Origin: Carettochelys insculpta
Lineage: Eukaryota; Chordata; Testudines; Carettochelyidae
Length of the DNA stretch: 64,000 nucleotides
Direction of reading: 5' to 3'
NCBI RefSeq assembly: GCF_033958435.1
Contig: NC_134137.1
Location: 62,326,001 to 62,390,000, forward strand
Part shown: positions 1 through 11,590 of the stretch, piece by piece
Layout of the letters: every line of letters begins with the position of its first letter
Position numbering within the stretch: position 1 is the stretch's first letter
Position numbers and translations under genes: made by a program
The notes under the pieces: model-generated
The model's database searches: none
What the model was told of the DNA's origin: nothing
Seen by the model: only the letters and a program-made list of their open reading frames with translations

Positions 1-250
1 CCAGTAGCACTTTAAAGACTAACAAAATAATTTATTAGGTGGGACAGACCCACTACTTCAGATCATAGCCATACAGAACAGACTCAACATTTAAGGCACA
101 GAGAATGAAAAATAGTAATCAAGATTGACAAATCAGAAAAATTATCATCAAGGTGAGCAAATCAGAGAGCAGAGGGGAAGAAAGAGGGGAGGGAAGTCAA
201 GAATTAGATAAAGCAAAGTATGTAAAAGAGTCCTTATAATGACAGATATG
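1..250 (-). repeat. Inverted copy of the Penelope tail
   Basis: This stretch is the reverse complement of the end of the same element. It includes the tail that begins ctttaaagactaacaaaat and the complement of the last codons of the frame (agataaagcaaagtatgt against acatactttgctttatct). It therefore forms an inverted repeat of about 250 bp with 1415-1690, with roughly 1.1 kb between the arms. Inverted tails at the 5' end are known for Penelope-type elements and are a product of how they integrate. Confidence 0.8.
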
Positions 251-783
251 CAAATATATTTGTAGCTGACTTGGAACAGTGATTCCTCAGCTCTCGTCCC
301 CTATTAGCCCTCCTTTACTTATGATACGTCAATGACATCTTTATGATTTGGACCCATGGTATGGAGACTCTAGAAGAATTCCACAGAGACTTTAACTGTC
401 TGCACCCCGCCATCAACTTATGCCTCGACTACTTGACGTGAGAGAGAGATTTTCTGGACACTACAGTACAAATCAAGGATGGCCTGATCGGTACCACACT
501 CTACCAGAAATCCACTGACTGCTATACTTAGTTACAAGCTTCTAGCTTCCATCCTGCACACACAACTAGCTCCATTGTTTACAATCGAGCCCTTAGGTAC
601 AATCACATTTGCTCTGATCCTACTGACAGAGACCAAAAACTACAAGATCTCTACCAAATATTCATAAACCTGAATTGCCCACCAGAAGAAATAAAACAAA
701 TCGACAGGGCCAGACAAATAGCCAGAGACCAGCTACCCCAAGATAGGCCCAAAAAAGCCAAGAACAGAACACCGCTGTTCATT

Positions 784-1163
784 ATGTACAGCCCCCAACT
801 CAAACCACTGCAACACATTATTAAAGACCTACAACATATCCTTAATCAGGATGTCACACTCCAGAAGGCCCTAGGTGACAAGCCTGTTCTGTCCTACAGA
901 CAACTTCCCAACCTTATGAGGATTCTCACCAACAACCACAGATTATACCACAAAAATACCAATTCTGGAACTTTTCCTTGCAACAAGCCCCATTGCCAAC
1001 TTTGTCCACATATCTATTCTGGAGATGCTGTCACTGGACCTAACCAGGTTATTCGCAGAGTGACGGGAACATTTTCATTTTCCTCAAATAACATCATATA
1101 TGCCATCATGTGCCAACACTGCCCACATGCTTTGTATATTGGACAGACTTCAGACTCTCTTAG

Positions 1164-1206
<43 letters not shown>

Positions 1207-1464
1207 GGGCAAAAAACAGACATAAAAACGGTCCTGATTCACAAACCTGTCAGCCAGCTCTTTAATGGAGTGGGCCATTCTGTTAATGACCTGAAAGTCT
1301 GTGTTTTACTGAAAAGGAACTTTTGCAGCCATTTGGAAAGACAGGCTGTTGAGCTCTCTCTCATATTCAAATTCGACACAGTAGCACATGGTTTGAAACG
1401 GAATGGCAATTATCTGTGTCATTGTAAGGACTCTTTTACATACTTTGCTTTATCTAATTCTTGA
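784..1464 (+). pseudogene. C-terminal part of the Penelope-like polyprotein (end of RT and GIY-YIG endonuclease)
   Basis: This is an open frame of 226 codons inside the element. The first 70 residues are the linker after the reverse transcriptase (YSPQLKPLQHIIKDLQ and so on). A Cys/His cluster CNKPHCQLCPH follows near residue 65, then IIYAIMCQHCPHALYIGQT near residues 104-122, the GIY-YIG core. After SLR the frame runs through a 35-base A tract read as lysines and resumes at NGQKTDIK. The sister copy near 63.1 kb has RQRANGHKTDIK here, so this copy has lost the usual Arg and has Gln in place of the metal-binding or structural His. The upstream frame has stops, so this is a remnant and not a working gene. 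The ATG at 784 is simply the first in the open stretch. Confidence 0.75.
1167..1201 (+). repeat. A35 homopolymer inside the endonuclease frame
   Basis: Thirty-five A residues in a row interrupt the Penelope endonuclease frame and are read as about a dozen lysines without breaking the frame. The sister copy has no A run here. Confidence 0.9.
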
Positions 1465-1902
1465 CGCCCCTTCCCTTCCCCCAGCCCTTTCTGTCCCTCT
1501 GCTCTCTGATTTGCTCACCTTGATAATAATTTTTCTGATTTGTCAACCTTGATTACTATTTTTGGTTCTCTGTGCCTTAAATATTGAGTTTGTTCCAGTA
1601 TGGCTATGATCTGATGAAGTGGATCTGTCCCATGAAAGCTCGTCACCTAATAAATTATTTTGTTAGTCTTTAAAGTGCTCCTGGACTGCTTTTGTGTTTT
1701 GTTGACTATTGTGCATTTGCAGAGACATTACAATCAAAAAGGTATTTTCTGTTGCTGTTATGATCCTATCAAGTAAATTACAATCACTTGATTTTTACCT
1801 CTGAGGGAACCAAGTATGGGTATATTTATAAGTTACATAAAGCGCTTTATCATAGCAAGAGTCAAATGTGAGTAATAGTAGCAAATACATGTTAAATTCT
1901 TT

Positions 1903-2167
1903 GGCTATGTCTACACTAGAGTGTTTTGTAGACAGAACTGGGGTTTTGTCAACAAAACTCATGGAGCATCTACACACACAATGCATTTTGTTGGCAAACT
2001 GTTGACAAAAAAGTCATGTAGATGCTCCAAGGGGCCCTTTTGTTGACAGAAGAACAAAAAATCAATGTACTTTTATGGATAGAGGTGATCTGTCGACAGA
2101 AGTTTTGTTGGAACATCTCTTCCAATAGCAACTTCTGTAGACATATGCTTCTAGTGTAGATGTAGCC
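1903..2167. mobile_element. MITE (short inverted-repeat DNA element)
   Basis: The terminal inverted repeats are ggctatgtctacactaga at the left and tctagtgtagatgtagcc at the right, nearly complementary. The inside is rich in ttgtcaaca/tgttgaca-type words that can also fold back. There is no coding potential. I could not fix a target duplication. This is a non-autonomous DNA transposon of the 'gtctacac' type that recurs throughout the window. Confidence 0.75.
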
Positions 2168-3429
2168 ATGGTGATCCTGACTATCCTTTTTGTATATTGT
2201 TAGAGCCCTCAGCTCAGCAAATAATCCCTTTTCAGTCATCTGGAAATAATTTAGGCTGGTCTTTTTAGGATTCTGTATGGTTCACTTATTGTGTTCTTTT
2301 TAGCCACACCCTCAATCTCTTGTAAATATAGTGGGTCACATTTGTTCATGGTGCAATTTCGTTATCCATAATTAAATTAAACCAGAAATTAGTTTGACCA
2401 AATAATCCTGCAAAAGAAGGGATTGTGTTTGAGGAAACTCTGTAGGTGACTGGGACAACTTAGGTGTGAGGACGTGATATTTTTGTGCTTCAACTGTAGT
2501 CGTAAAATTTTCTTTAACACTTTAAGTTTTATACTACCACCCAGCACCATAGTATCGGGTCACATTGCACATAATTTCAGCAGCAATAGCAAAGTCCCCA
2601 GTGGACTTACTGGAGTCTCTGATTGATTTTTGATTTGAAAGACAATTTCTTTACAAATTAGGACCAAGACCTTATATTGGCGCTGAATATTGATGAGGAG
2701 CCAGTGTTCTTGATTTGAACATGGGCCTGATGTGGTTTGTGGTAATCTCTGCCTTGGTGAAGTTGGGCATCCCCATTCTGTTCCAACTATAGCCTGTGCA
2801 TTGTTTTCACATTCAACCTCAGATACAATGAGTAACAGTAATCCAGTCTAGGTGATGACAAATATAGGCATTATTGTGTCCAGGTTGTTGCCCAGGAGGG
2901 AAGGAGAAAGTTTCCAAATAAGCTGGAGGTTGAAAGAAAGCACTGTTGAAAACTGATTCTGTTTTGTCATCCAATCTTAGCAAGGGGCCAAACAGAACCC
3001 AGAAACTTTTCACAGCTTTCACAAAGGGTGGCTGTGTGCCTGTAATGGAAGGTGGAGATGGCATCTTGGCCACCTTTTTCAAAATGTTTCCCCTTTCCGA
3101 TCAGCACCACCGTAGTCTGACCTTGGATTTAGCTGAGCCAACACTCTCTTTGCCAGGAGCTAACTTCCAAATGGTGGTAGCTGCACCAGTAGAAAATGAC
3201 ATACTTAGTTGAGTGTAGAAGGAGTACATGCCTTACTGCATCTCGGTGTCTCTCCTGGGTGTCTCACAGATGTTGAAGAGAAGTAGGTATAGTATGAATT
3301 CCAATGGGACCTCACATGAGGATCTTTTAGAGAAAAGAAGCAGTTAGTTTGCTGGAGAGGAACAACTGAAACCTCTGCAGTACTGGGCCATGTATTCCTG
3401 TTAGGTCCCCCTTTTTGAATGGAAAGAGG
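2168..3429. other. No gene seen; possible old repeat remnant
   Basis: There are no splice-bounded exons and no recognisable protein. The stretch around 2650-3300 reads like the untranslated end of an ancient LINE, including a 'cagtaatccagtctaggtgatgacaa'-like phrase, but I could not assign it. The short open frames on both strands overlap each other and look like chance. Confidence 0.4.
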
Positions 3430-4527
3430 TAACTAGTGGCATCTACCCTGGGTTGGTACTGGAACCAATCCTATTCAACATATTCATATATGATCTGGAG
3501 AAAAGAGTGAACAGTGAGGTGGCAAAATTTGCAGATGATGCAAAACTGCTCAAGATAGTTAAGACCAAAGCAGACTCTGAAGAGCTTCAAAAGCGTCTCA
3601 CAAAACTAAGGGACTGAGTAACAAAACGCTGGATGCATTATAATGATGAATGCAAAGTAATGCACATTGGGAAAACCATAATACAAAAATATGTATAAAA
3701 TGATGGGGACTAATTTAATTGTTACCACTTGAGAGAGAGATCTTGGAGTCATTGCGGAGATTTCTTTGAAAACATCCAACCAGTGTGCAGCCGCAGTCAA
3801 AAAAGCGGACAGTTTTCAGAATCATTAAGAAAGGGATAGAGAATGGGACAGAATATCTTATTGCCGCCATGTAAATCCACGGTACTCCCTTATCTTGAGT
3901 ACAGCGAATAGATGTAGTCACTTCATCTCAAAAAAATATATCGTGGCATTGAAAAAGGTACATAAAGGGCAACAAAATGATTAGGGGAGTGGAATGGCTA
4001 CCATATGAGGAGAGATGAATAAGACTGGGACTTTTCAGCTTCGAAAACCGAAAACTAAGTGGGTACATGATAGATGTCTATAAAATCAAGACTGGCGTGG
4101 AAAATATGAATAAAGAAGTTATTCTTTCCGTAACACAAGAACTTGGGATCATTGAAGGAAATTCATAGGTGGCAGGCTTAAAACAAAGAAAAGGAAGTAC
4201 TACTTCACATAATACACACTGAACCTGTGAAACTCCTTGACCAGAGGATGAAGTGAAGTCCAAGACTATAACAGGGTTGAAAAAAGAGCTAGATAAATTA
4301 ATGGGAGGATATGTTCATCAGTGGCTGTTAGCCAGGATGGGCAGGAAAAGTGTCTGTAGCTTCTGTTTGTCAGAAGCTGGGACCAGGTGGCAGGAGTTGG
4401 ATCACTTGATGACTGTGTTCCATTCATTCCCTTTGGGGTTCCTGGCATTGGCCACAGTCGGAAGACTAGATACTGGGCTAGATGGGCCTTGGTTTGACCC
4501 AGTATAGTCATTCTTACATTCTTAGGA
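3430..4527 (+). mobile_element. CR1 LINE, 3' part (RT end and 3' UTR)
   Basis: The + strand near 3455-3610 reads LGPILFNIFIYDLE and VAKFADDAKLLK, the reverse-transcriptase region with the FADD form of the catalytic motif. The late ORF2 text and 3' UTR follow, ending in the typical ctgggctagatgggccttgg and ttcttacattctta words at 4470-4527. It is 5'-truncated and broken by stops and small indels, as usual for CR1 copies. Confidence 0.88.
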
Positions 4528-5224
4528 GGGTAAGCAATAGAGCTGGGCAAATAATTGGGATTTTGCAGGGTGAAGAGGGTTATTAGCCAAATTAACATTT
4601 TTAAAAAAAATTTGTTTTTGAACCAAAAATGACTTTTTTTGTTTTTGTTTTTATTTCAGCAACGGAAATAAAACCATTTTTTCCTGCCTTGAACAAAATA
4701 TTTTGAACATCATTTTGAAAAGATGACAATAACAAAATGGGTCATTTTGACTTTTTTTAATATAATTTTTCCTTTTTTTTAGTTGAACTAGAATTAGCAA
4801 TAAATTAGTTCTGGTCATCCTGAAATAGTATTTTGCCTTTAGCCAATATGCTATTTGACTGAAAACTTTTGCCCGGCTTTAGTGAGCAGCACCTTGTCTG
4901 CTGTGACACAGGCTCCAGAGTATGTCCAGGCTCACACTGCTGGATCTTACCTGTGTCTCTGGCCACAAAATGTTGGCACATTTTATTTCTTCAGTGCTGT
5001 TTTTGTACTGTAGTCTGAACCCTGATTGTGAAGCGTACCTGGTGCTGGTTGATGTTATGTTGTTGAAGTTTGATTATTACCATCTCTAGTTATTTTCTTT
5101 GGGAACAGGTGGTTGAAGAGATCCTTAAGGTCAAGTATTGATTTCTTTAGGATTGGGCAACTATTTGCATTTTTTCAAGGAGTTTGTGTGCCTTGATCAC
5201 TGCCATTAGCACTGGCCGTGTGTG

Positions 5225-5259
<35 letters not shown>

Positions 5260-5980
5260 ATAATTTTTTTGTTTTGCTTGCTTTTACAAGACATGTGGCC
5301 AAGGATCTATGACTAAATTTTTCAGCGCTTTTTGAGCTTTGGCATATGTGCTTGGGGCCAAATGCACATGTAACCTGATCAAGAGTTAAATTTTCTTTGC
5401 CATTTTAGCTCCCTACATATTCAGCTGAGCCTATCAGTGACATTTGCTGATAGCTCTTCTCAAGAGCTTGGGGCTGGTCTGGGCTATGCAGTCTGAGCTG
5501 ATTTGTCCAGTTCATGACACACATGGGCCAACCAATTCATAGCGGTGAAAAATGCATCAAGGTCTGTGAAATCTGGTCTTTTGTGTATTGTACCCAATAC
5601 CATACAGATTTCATGGGAAAGACTATTGTTTCTCAGCCTGAGGGTCCTGACCCGAAAGAGGGTGCTAGCTAGTGCCCAGCCCTGAAAAGAGCATGAGCAG
5701 CAGCACTGAAAAATTAAAGGTGACAATGCCATACTTCTGGGGGTGCTCAAACAGAGAGAGCCAGGGAGTCAAGGACCTCCCACTTGTTGAAAGTGAACAG
5801 CCCTGGCCTGTGCATTTCTCACCACAGCCATCCTCATCCACCAAAAGTATGGCCTCCCCAGCCAGGCGAGCAGCTGTATTGCAGCCTGGGAACCTAGGCA
5901 GAGTGGAATGCCTCACAGTATACTTTCCATCTGCCTGGTGCGGCAGCGAGAGGGGGACAAAAAGGATTCCCGCCTCATGG
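4528..5980. other. AT-rich non-coding stretch
   Basis: There is no gene. 4560-4860 is strongly AT-rich with many runs of A and T and may be a decayed inverted-repeat element. A short TCTG microsatellite lies at about 5225-5257. 5660-5980 has overlapping frames on both strands without recognisable homology. Confidence 0.5.
5225..5258 (+). repeat. (TCTG)n microsatellite
   Basis: About eight perfect TCTG units follow a short TG run. Confidence 0.9.
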
Positions 5981-6192
5981 GCCATGTCTACACTAGCCAA
6001 AAACTTCGAAATGGCCATGCAAATGGCCATTTTGAAGTTTACTAATGAAGCGCTGAAATACATATTCAGTGCCTCATCAGCATGCGGGTGGCCGCAGCAC
6101 TTCGAAATTGACGTGACTCGTCCAGACGGGGCTCCTTTTCGAAAGGACCCTGGCTACTTCGAAGTCCTCTTATTCCTATGGAATAAGGAAAG
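5981..6192 (+). mobile_element. Half copy of the foldback MITE family
   Basis: The stretch starts with gccatgtctacactagcc, then cttcgaaatggccatgcaa and aatgaagcgctgaaat, the same ordered text as the left arm of the 436-bp palindrome at 36831-37266. It stops just past the palindrome centre (attcctatggaataagg), where a Penelope-type tail fragment begins. The second arm is missing. Confidence 0.8.
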
Positions 6193-6195
6193 TAT

Positions 6196-6245
6196 ACTGT
6201 GAGGCATTTCTGTTAGTCTATAAGGTGCCACAGGACCCCTTTGTT
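6196..6245 (+). repeat. Penelope-type tail fragment
   Basis: The words ctgttagtctataaggtgcc and ttgttgctttt match the end of the Penelope tails elsewhere in the window. It directly abuts the truncated MITE before it. Confidence 0.5.
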
Positions 6246-6577
6246 GCTTTTGAATACTAGGGAGCCTGAGAAGTTGATGCTGTAACTATTGGGGGTAAGC
6301 TGTTTGTAAGCGGGCTCCAGCATTTGAGGGTATGGGGAGTCTGTTCCAAAAAGGAGGGTCTCCACCTCGAAAGTGTGCACAGGGATGCTGAGGTTGTAGC
6401 AGTGTTTGGATTCTGTTCTGGCTTCAGGAGCTGGGAGTGTCGCTAGGAATCCAAGCCTCTGTGTTCCCCTCAAAGTGGTCCTAGTGCGTGGCGAGAAAGT
6501 GGCTCTCAGAAGGTTTGTGATACACATGCACAATCGGTTGTTTAGCTGTAGTGTCTTCTAGTAAAGTTGTCTTAGGG

Positions 6578-7239
6578 CAGGGGGTCTGCAGCCTGTCTCT
6601 CTCGAGCCATGTTCAGCTCTTAAGGACTTCTTTGTGGCTCCCGATACTATAACTGCAAAGTTGGGGGGCGGAACCTCCTGATTATTTTTGATAAACGGTG
6701 GATGTCTAAAAGCCCAACCATGAAAAACTCACATCTAAAGACCTAATGATACATGATCTCGCAACGCTGGGTAACTCCCCCTTTATATGTGCAGTGCATT
6801 ATGTGATATACTGGATTGGTGTCATGATTGTGTTGCTAATAAAGTCTTGATTTTTGAAAAGGAAGCTTGTGGAATTTCTTTGCCTGAAGGGCAACATGCA
6901 TTTCTAAGAAAGAGAACTGAAATGAAGTGTGAAGTAGAATTTGTAAAATTAAAGTGGGTTCAGGAGTGAAAGTCAGGAAAACAGTGTTACAAACACACAT
7001 GAAGTGTGAGGAAATAGAATATGTAAGAAAGTTTGTGAACATCCTGCAGTAAACATGTATCACATTACAAATCATTGGGTGTGCACTGTTCTTGAGGTAG
7101 GGATTACAAAACTTTGGTTTAACGTTATTTATTAAAGACTGTCTCACATTTGCATGTATTGCAGCTTTTGAATTATCAATTTTTTTTTAACCAAAGTCGA
7201 AAAAAAGTCTCTTCTTGCTATTTTGGTTGCCAACCCCTG
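6578..7239. mobile_element. Non-autonomous hAT element with 8-bp target duplication
   Basis: The element begins cagggggtctgcagcc and ends ggttgccaacccctg, which are imperfect terminal inverted repeats. It is flanked on both sides by tcttaggg (6570-6577 and 7240-7247), a perfect 8-bp target-site duplication as made by hAT transposases. It is 662 bp long. The interior has no transposase. It was mobilised in trans. Confidence 0.9.
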
Positions 7240-7247
7240 TCTTAGGG

Positions 7248-8158
7248 TAATGACGATAATAGTGTGAATGAGACCATACTTTTTTCAATCTAAATATAAG
7301 CAGATGTAGGCGCATTTTGCTCCTGGGGCAATTTGTCTGTACCAACAGCATATGCTATTTTGCTTGATGTGGCCTGTACTTTTTGGTATATGTGACAAGT
7401 CCCTTCAGCTTCTTCAGTGTTGTCATTGATTTGAGCCTAGTATAAAAAAGTCAAGCACTTCTGTTTAGGTTTTTCACACTCTGAATTACCTTCATGTACC
7501 CTTTTTTTTAACACTTTTGTGTAACATGTTCGGGATCACCATCCTCGTTTCCTTAAACAATCCCATCTCTGACTAAGGTGTAGCAGTGCCTGAGGTGCTC
7601 ACAATGACAAGAAAGTGATTGAGGTATGCCCAGACCATACAAGCTAGAGACTTTACCCCCACATTGCAGAGGAAGGGAAGAAGGGGAACTCACCTGGGGG
7701 AGGGAGGGAAATACCTTTTTCAATCCCGTATATGGTTGGTAGACCTTGAATCCATGAGCAAGAACCAGCCATCCAAACATCTGAGAGAGAATGCTAAGTG
7801 CCATCTCAGAGAGCTGACCCACTTGGTCCAGTGTCCCATCTCCTGCCTCGATCGTTCCTCACCTTTCAGAGAAAGGAGGTTTAAAATACAGACTACGCTG
7901 GGGGGATGAGGGGCAGGCACCTCCCTTCCCAACCTCTATGTGTATCCTGCGAAAACCTTGAAGCACGAGAATTTTAGAAACATAAGCCATATGCCCAAAA
8001 GGAGCCAGGGCTGTTGAGCCTCACCCTCTACCATCTCTAAGGAGAAGATTGTCACAAATTCCATGACTTTCGGAGACTTCCATGACAGTTGTTTGAGCAT
8101 TTGGCCTTGTGAGTCCAGTCCTTGAGGAGGCCACTTAGGAGTCTGGGGCGAATAGATT
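7248..8158. other. No gene seen
   Basis: There are no exons or recognisable repeats. Overlapping short frames on both strands at 7550-7930 show no protein signature. Confidence 0.5.
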
Positions 8159-8159
8159 T

Positions 8160-8348
8160 AAAAAAAAAAAAAAAAAAAAAAATCTGTCAGAGATGGTGCT
8201 TGGTCCCGCTGTGAGGCGGGGACTGGACTTGATGACCACTCCAGGTCCCTTCCAGTCCTATGAGATATGTATATTTCCTGCTTTAGGTAGGGGGCTGGAC
8301 TAGATGATCTCCTAAGGTCCCTTCCAGCCCAAGGATTCTATGATTCTC
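8160..8348 (+). mobile_element. Poly-A run and two CR1 3' tail fragments
   Basis: A 23-base A run (8160-8182) precedes two pieces that both read like the CR1 3' end: ggactggacttgatgacc with ggtcccttccagtcctatga, then gggctggactagatgatct with ccttccagcccaaggatt. The second ends in the ATTCTATG-type 3' repeat typical of CR1. Confidence 0.8.
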
Positions 8349-8394
8349 TGACAACCCACTATATCTCCAAGATCCCTTTCAGCTGTACTGCCAC

Positions 8395-8480
8395 ACTTGA
8401 TAGGTGTAAATTTGAGTTTTCTTCTTCCTAGGTGAATTACCTTGCATTTGTCTTTATTGAATTTGATCTTGATCTTGATG
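8395..8480 (-). mobile_element. Antisense CR1 scrap
   Basis: The phrase ccttgcatttgtctttattg corresponds to the phrase in the antisense CR1 copy at 63551-64000. It is short and decayed. Confidence 0.5.
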
Positions 8481-9979
8481 TTCAAGGATCAGTTTGGGCC
8501 CAAGATGCTTGAAAGAGAGTCTTTGTTCAGTGACACAGTCCTCCAGCTGACTCTGCATCACAGACTATGGGTACCTGCTGCACGCTCCCCCCCAGAGTGC
8601 CAGTTTGGGATGATAAACAGTTGAAAGGCTCAGTACCAAAATTCACAGCCTACTTTTGTTCCTGAAATGGAATGTCTTCTGTATACGAGGCTGGATTGAC
8701 GTTCTGTCCCAGGAGCAAAACGCTTGTGTTCTTCACTAATGGAGTTATCAACAATGAGTTTAAATACCAGTGTCAAAATAGAGGCTAGGAGTGATCTTTA
8801 AGGACTGGCATTTGGTGCTTCAAGGTCTCCCTGCTCAGAGATAATGAAGTTTAAGACTATAGACAAGGCCCTCAAACTTGGCCTGGAATTAGGTTATTGT
8901 CAACTGTGATAAGAGCACTTTTCCTGAAGGATATTATGTTGAGAACCAAATTTCAGTGTATCCAAGAGGGAATTTAAAAAAAATGCTGAAGTCATCGGTG
9001 TAGACCAGTGAAGGAGAGGAGGGAAATGAGACAGATGAAGACAGAACTGGAGTCCAACATGGTATGTAACTCCTAGGGCTTATTACAATTTTTTCTTCCT
9101 TTTTAGTTATTTACTGATCAGCTCTATGAGGCTGCAACTGAAGTTTAAATTCCGGAGAGATTTTCTAACTGGCAGAAGGACTATTTGTGTTTTAGGGAGC
9201 AAAGCAAAGTGGTGTTTTGTTTTGTGTTTTGCTTTTACAGCAGAATACTAGAAATTTTCACACCCACCCAAGCAGAACTGGTGAAAAGCCAAAAATGCAC
9301 TGGTTTTGCTTTGAGTATGAAAATATTTGCATGGCGTTTGTAAAGACTTAGATTTTCAGTTCACAAGATAACATTCCTGTTAAGCCCTTTTGTACTCTGT
9401 TATAGCTCTAGTGATGTACCATAAACATTTGATGGTTAGAAATAGGCATGTTTTTAGAGCAAGTTGCCTTCATTAAAGGTGGTGACCATGAGGAATGTCG
9501 GAGGAAAGAGCCTTCTGTTATGGCTAAATAAAACTTTTTGTTGTAAAGAGAATGTACGTTAATTTCATCCACATTATCTGTCCAAATTAGCGGGCAGCCG
9601 CAATCCTGGTACAATTAGGAGGTAAATAGTATTTGATTTGTAGATGGCAAAATCAAGGGGCTGATTCCAGTCTCTTTCTCCTGCAAATCTGGATTAATTC
9701 CATTGGAGTTAATTGAGTTGCATCTGTGTAATAGTGGTATGAGTTCAGTCCCCATCCCAAGATCTCTGCCCAGAAGTGCCTACAGTCTACATATTGTATG
9801 GGTTTTTTAGCATGTTGTGGGGGTTATTTATAGAGCTTCATCACGTTCTGACTGGAAACTCCTGAGATGTCTGAAAATAGGAAATGAGCTTGGTGTAGAC
9901 TAGAAACCTGGATATGAGTGCTTGGAAACTGGATGTTTTTCTAAAAGTTATGCTCTAGGTTGGAATTATTTGAGGAAAG
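8481..9979. other. No gene seen
   Basis: This is non-coding sequence without a recognisable exon or element. I looked here for the missing first CAB39L coding exon (about 37 codons ending before a GT) and did not find it. Confidence 0.5.
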
Positions 9980-10050
9980 TTCTGTGGCCTGTTATGCAGG
10001 AGGCCAGACTAGATGATCACAGTGGACCTTTCTGGCTTTTATTTTATGAA
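9980..10050 (+). mobile_element. CR1 3' tail fragment
   Basis: The words ggaggccagactagatgatc and agtggacctttctggctttt are the usual CR1 3' end text. No coding part remains. Confidence 0.65.
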
Positions 10051-11033
10051 CGCACGCCAAAAGTTGAGATATTCGACATCTTAATCTGATTTTGAATCAG
10101 GTTTTACAAATTGTTTCGATCTTTCTTTTGGACCAAACCAAAGCCCTAGACTCAAATACTTTCTAGTCTAGAAGTAGATCTTAAGCAACATCACTATTTT
10201 GTATCTTGCTGTCATGGGTGATGCAGCTGAAGAGCTGGGCTCATCAAAAGTGTTTTAAAGTAAACTGTAAAGAAGTGGAGATTTGGCTTTTGTTTTTGCA
10301 TAATGAAATTTTTCTTTTAGTGGCAGTGGGTTAGTTTTGTCTACCTTATTCTGCAATCTAGGTGTCCATACATTTTATCAATACTTTCCTAGTTAAAGGT
10401 AATCGGCTAGACTTGCTAGCAGGTGTAGGGCTTGAGTGTCAAACACAAGATTGTGAGAAAAATAGTGGTGCAAACCTGGCGCTTTTCTGTAAGGAGATAC
10501 TTGCCCACCTGTAGTGGGGCCAGTGCAGCCACCAAAACGGGAAGCTTTGGATAGAAAAGGTATGTCTGGAGGGCCGGTGGGGAGTGTCCTGATTCAGTGT
10601 GCCCTTCAACAGCTTCCTCTTGTGGAGCTCTTTGCCAGAAACCTGAGAGGGGGTGGCAGCTGAGTCATTGTCTGCCTTTATTTGGCATGAATACCTCCTG
10701 AAACAAATGGGACTTGTTAACACAGGTGTAACTTACACCTTTACCTTAGAATCTGACCCATTGTATGTGTGTTACACATGAATATAAGGTATACTAAATT
10801 TGTTTACCAGCAGTTGAATTAGTGCATGGTTTTGCCTGAATAAGGGCTGCAGGATCCCATGTGAATGTTCCAGCCCCAACCTATGCAAAAAGCTAGTCAA
10901 TCGTTAATGACGTTAACTCTTTTTTGTACTGGAATCTCTCTGAAGCTTTGTTGAAACTGTTTTTCTTTGTTACCAGTTCTATTTATGTTGAGGTGTTTTT
11001 TCCTTAACTGTTAATGTGCTGTTTGATTACCAG

Positions 11034-11198
11034 GCATCGGAAGAAGTGTCAAAATCACTGCAAGCAATGAAGGAAATTCTGTGTGGTACTACTGACAAGG
11101 AGCCACCTACGGAAACCGTGGCTCAACTGGCGCAAGAATTGTACAACAGTGGCCTGCTAGTGACACTTATAGCCAACTTGCAGTTGATAGATTTTGAG
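11034..11198 (+). CDS. CAB39L: CAB39L exon, residues 38-92
   Basis: CAB39L (MO25-beta) is a cytosolic scaffold of helical armadillo-like repeats that, with the pseudokinase STRAD, holds the tumour-suppressor kinase LKB1 in its active form. This is the first CAB39L exon visible: 165 bp, 55 codons, phase 0 at both ends. It follows a cag acceptor (11031-11033) and is followed by a gtaggt donor. It reads [34 protein letters not shown] and [12 protein letters not shown]. The [13 protein letters not shown] wording fits CAB39L better than its paralogue CAB39, which has a different text here (established knowledge, from memory). About 37 residues with the start codon must be encoded upstream and were not found. 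Confidence 0.96.
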
Positions 11199-11437
11199 GT
11201 AGGTCAATATTAGTCCTCTGAAAAGCCAAGAGCTTTGTCTGTTTGATCCTGCTATTGTCATTTAGCTTAGTTGTCGTTTCCTGATGGTTAACTGATTTGT
11301 GTAGAATCTTCTCAACACCTTTTACTATAAAATTTTAGACATGCTGAACTATAGGGTTTTTAAATAGAGCTCCTCTGTTCTGGAGTGATCAATGTGCTAA
11401 TGGACAGGCACCCTCTCTCTGACACATGATGCACTAG

Positions 11438-11590
11438 ATCAGGGCAGGCAAGATCCAGGCCACCAAGCCTTTTAATCAGGCCCACTGCCCTCCCTAATGG
11501 CTGCAGAGGAGGGAGAGCTTGGGTGCTGCCTCCTCTCCCCGCCCCAGCAACATCTCTCAGCTCCCATTGGTCAGTTTCCAATAAAAATAA
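11438..11590. mobile_element. Possible hAT-like end fragment
   Basis: The stretch begins with cagggcaggcaagatcc and carries cagctcccattggtcag, wording common in GC-rich hAT copies of reptiles. No second terminus or target duplication was found. Confidence 0.4.

Larger units (their letters stand above)
1..1695 (+). mobile_element. Penelope-like retroelement copy with inverted tail in front, 5'-truncated and degraded
   Basis: Penelope-like elements code a reverse transcriptase joined to a GIY-YIG endonuclease. From about 313 the + strand reads YVNDIFMIWTHG (an altered YxDD active-site motif, with stops nearby), then DFLDTTVQIKDG, and from 784 a frame that is open to 1464. That frame has CNKPHCQLCPH, then IIYAIMCQHC and LYIGQT, the IY/YIG pair of the endonuclease. 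The 3' tail (about 1465-1690) ends in the typical ttattttgttagtctttaaag. Bases 1 to about 250 are the reverse complement of about 1415-1690, so the tail also stands inverted at the front. Stops, YVND in place of YxDD and loss of the His after NG show it is dead. Identification is by motif recognition, without a database search. Confidence 0.85.

Noticed and set aside
1014..1223. Minus-strand frame with a poly-Phe stretch
   Set aside because: It is the shadow of the A35 run in the Penelope frame on the other strand.
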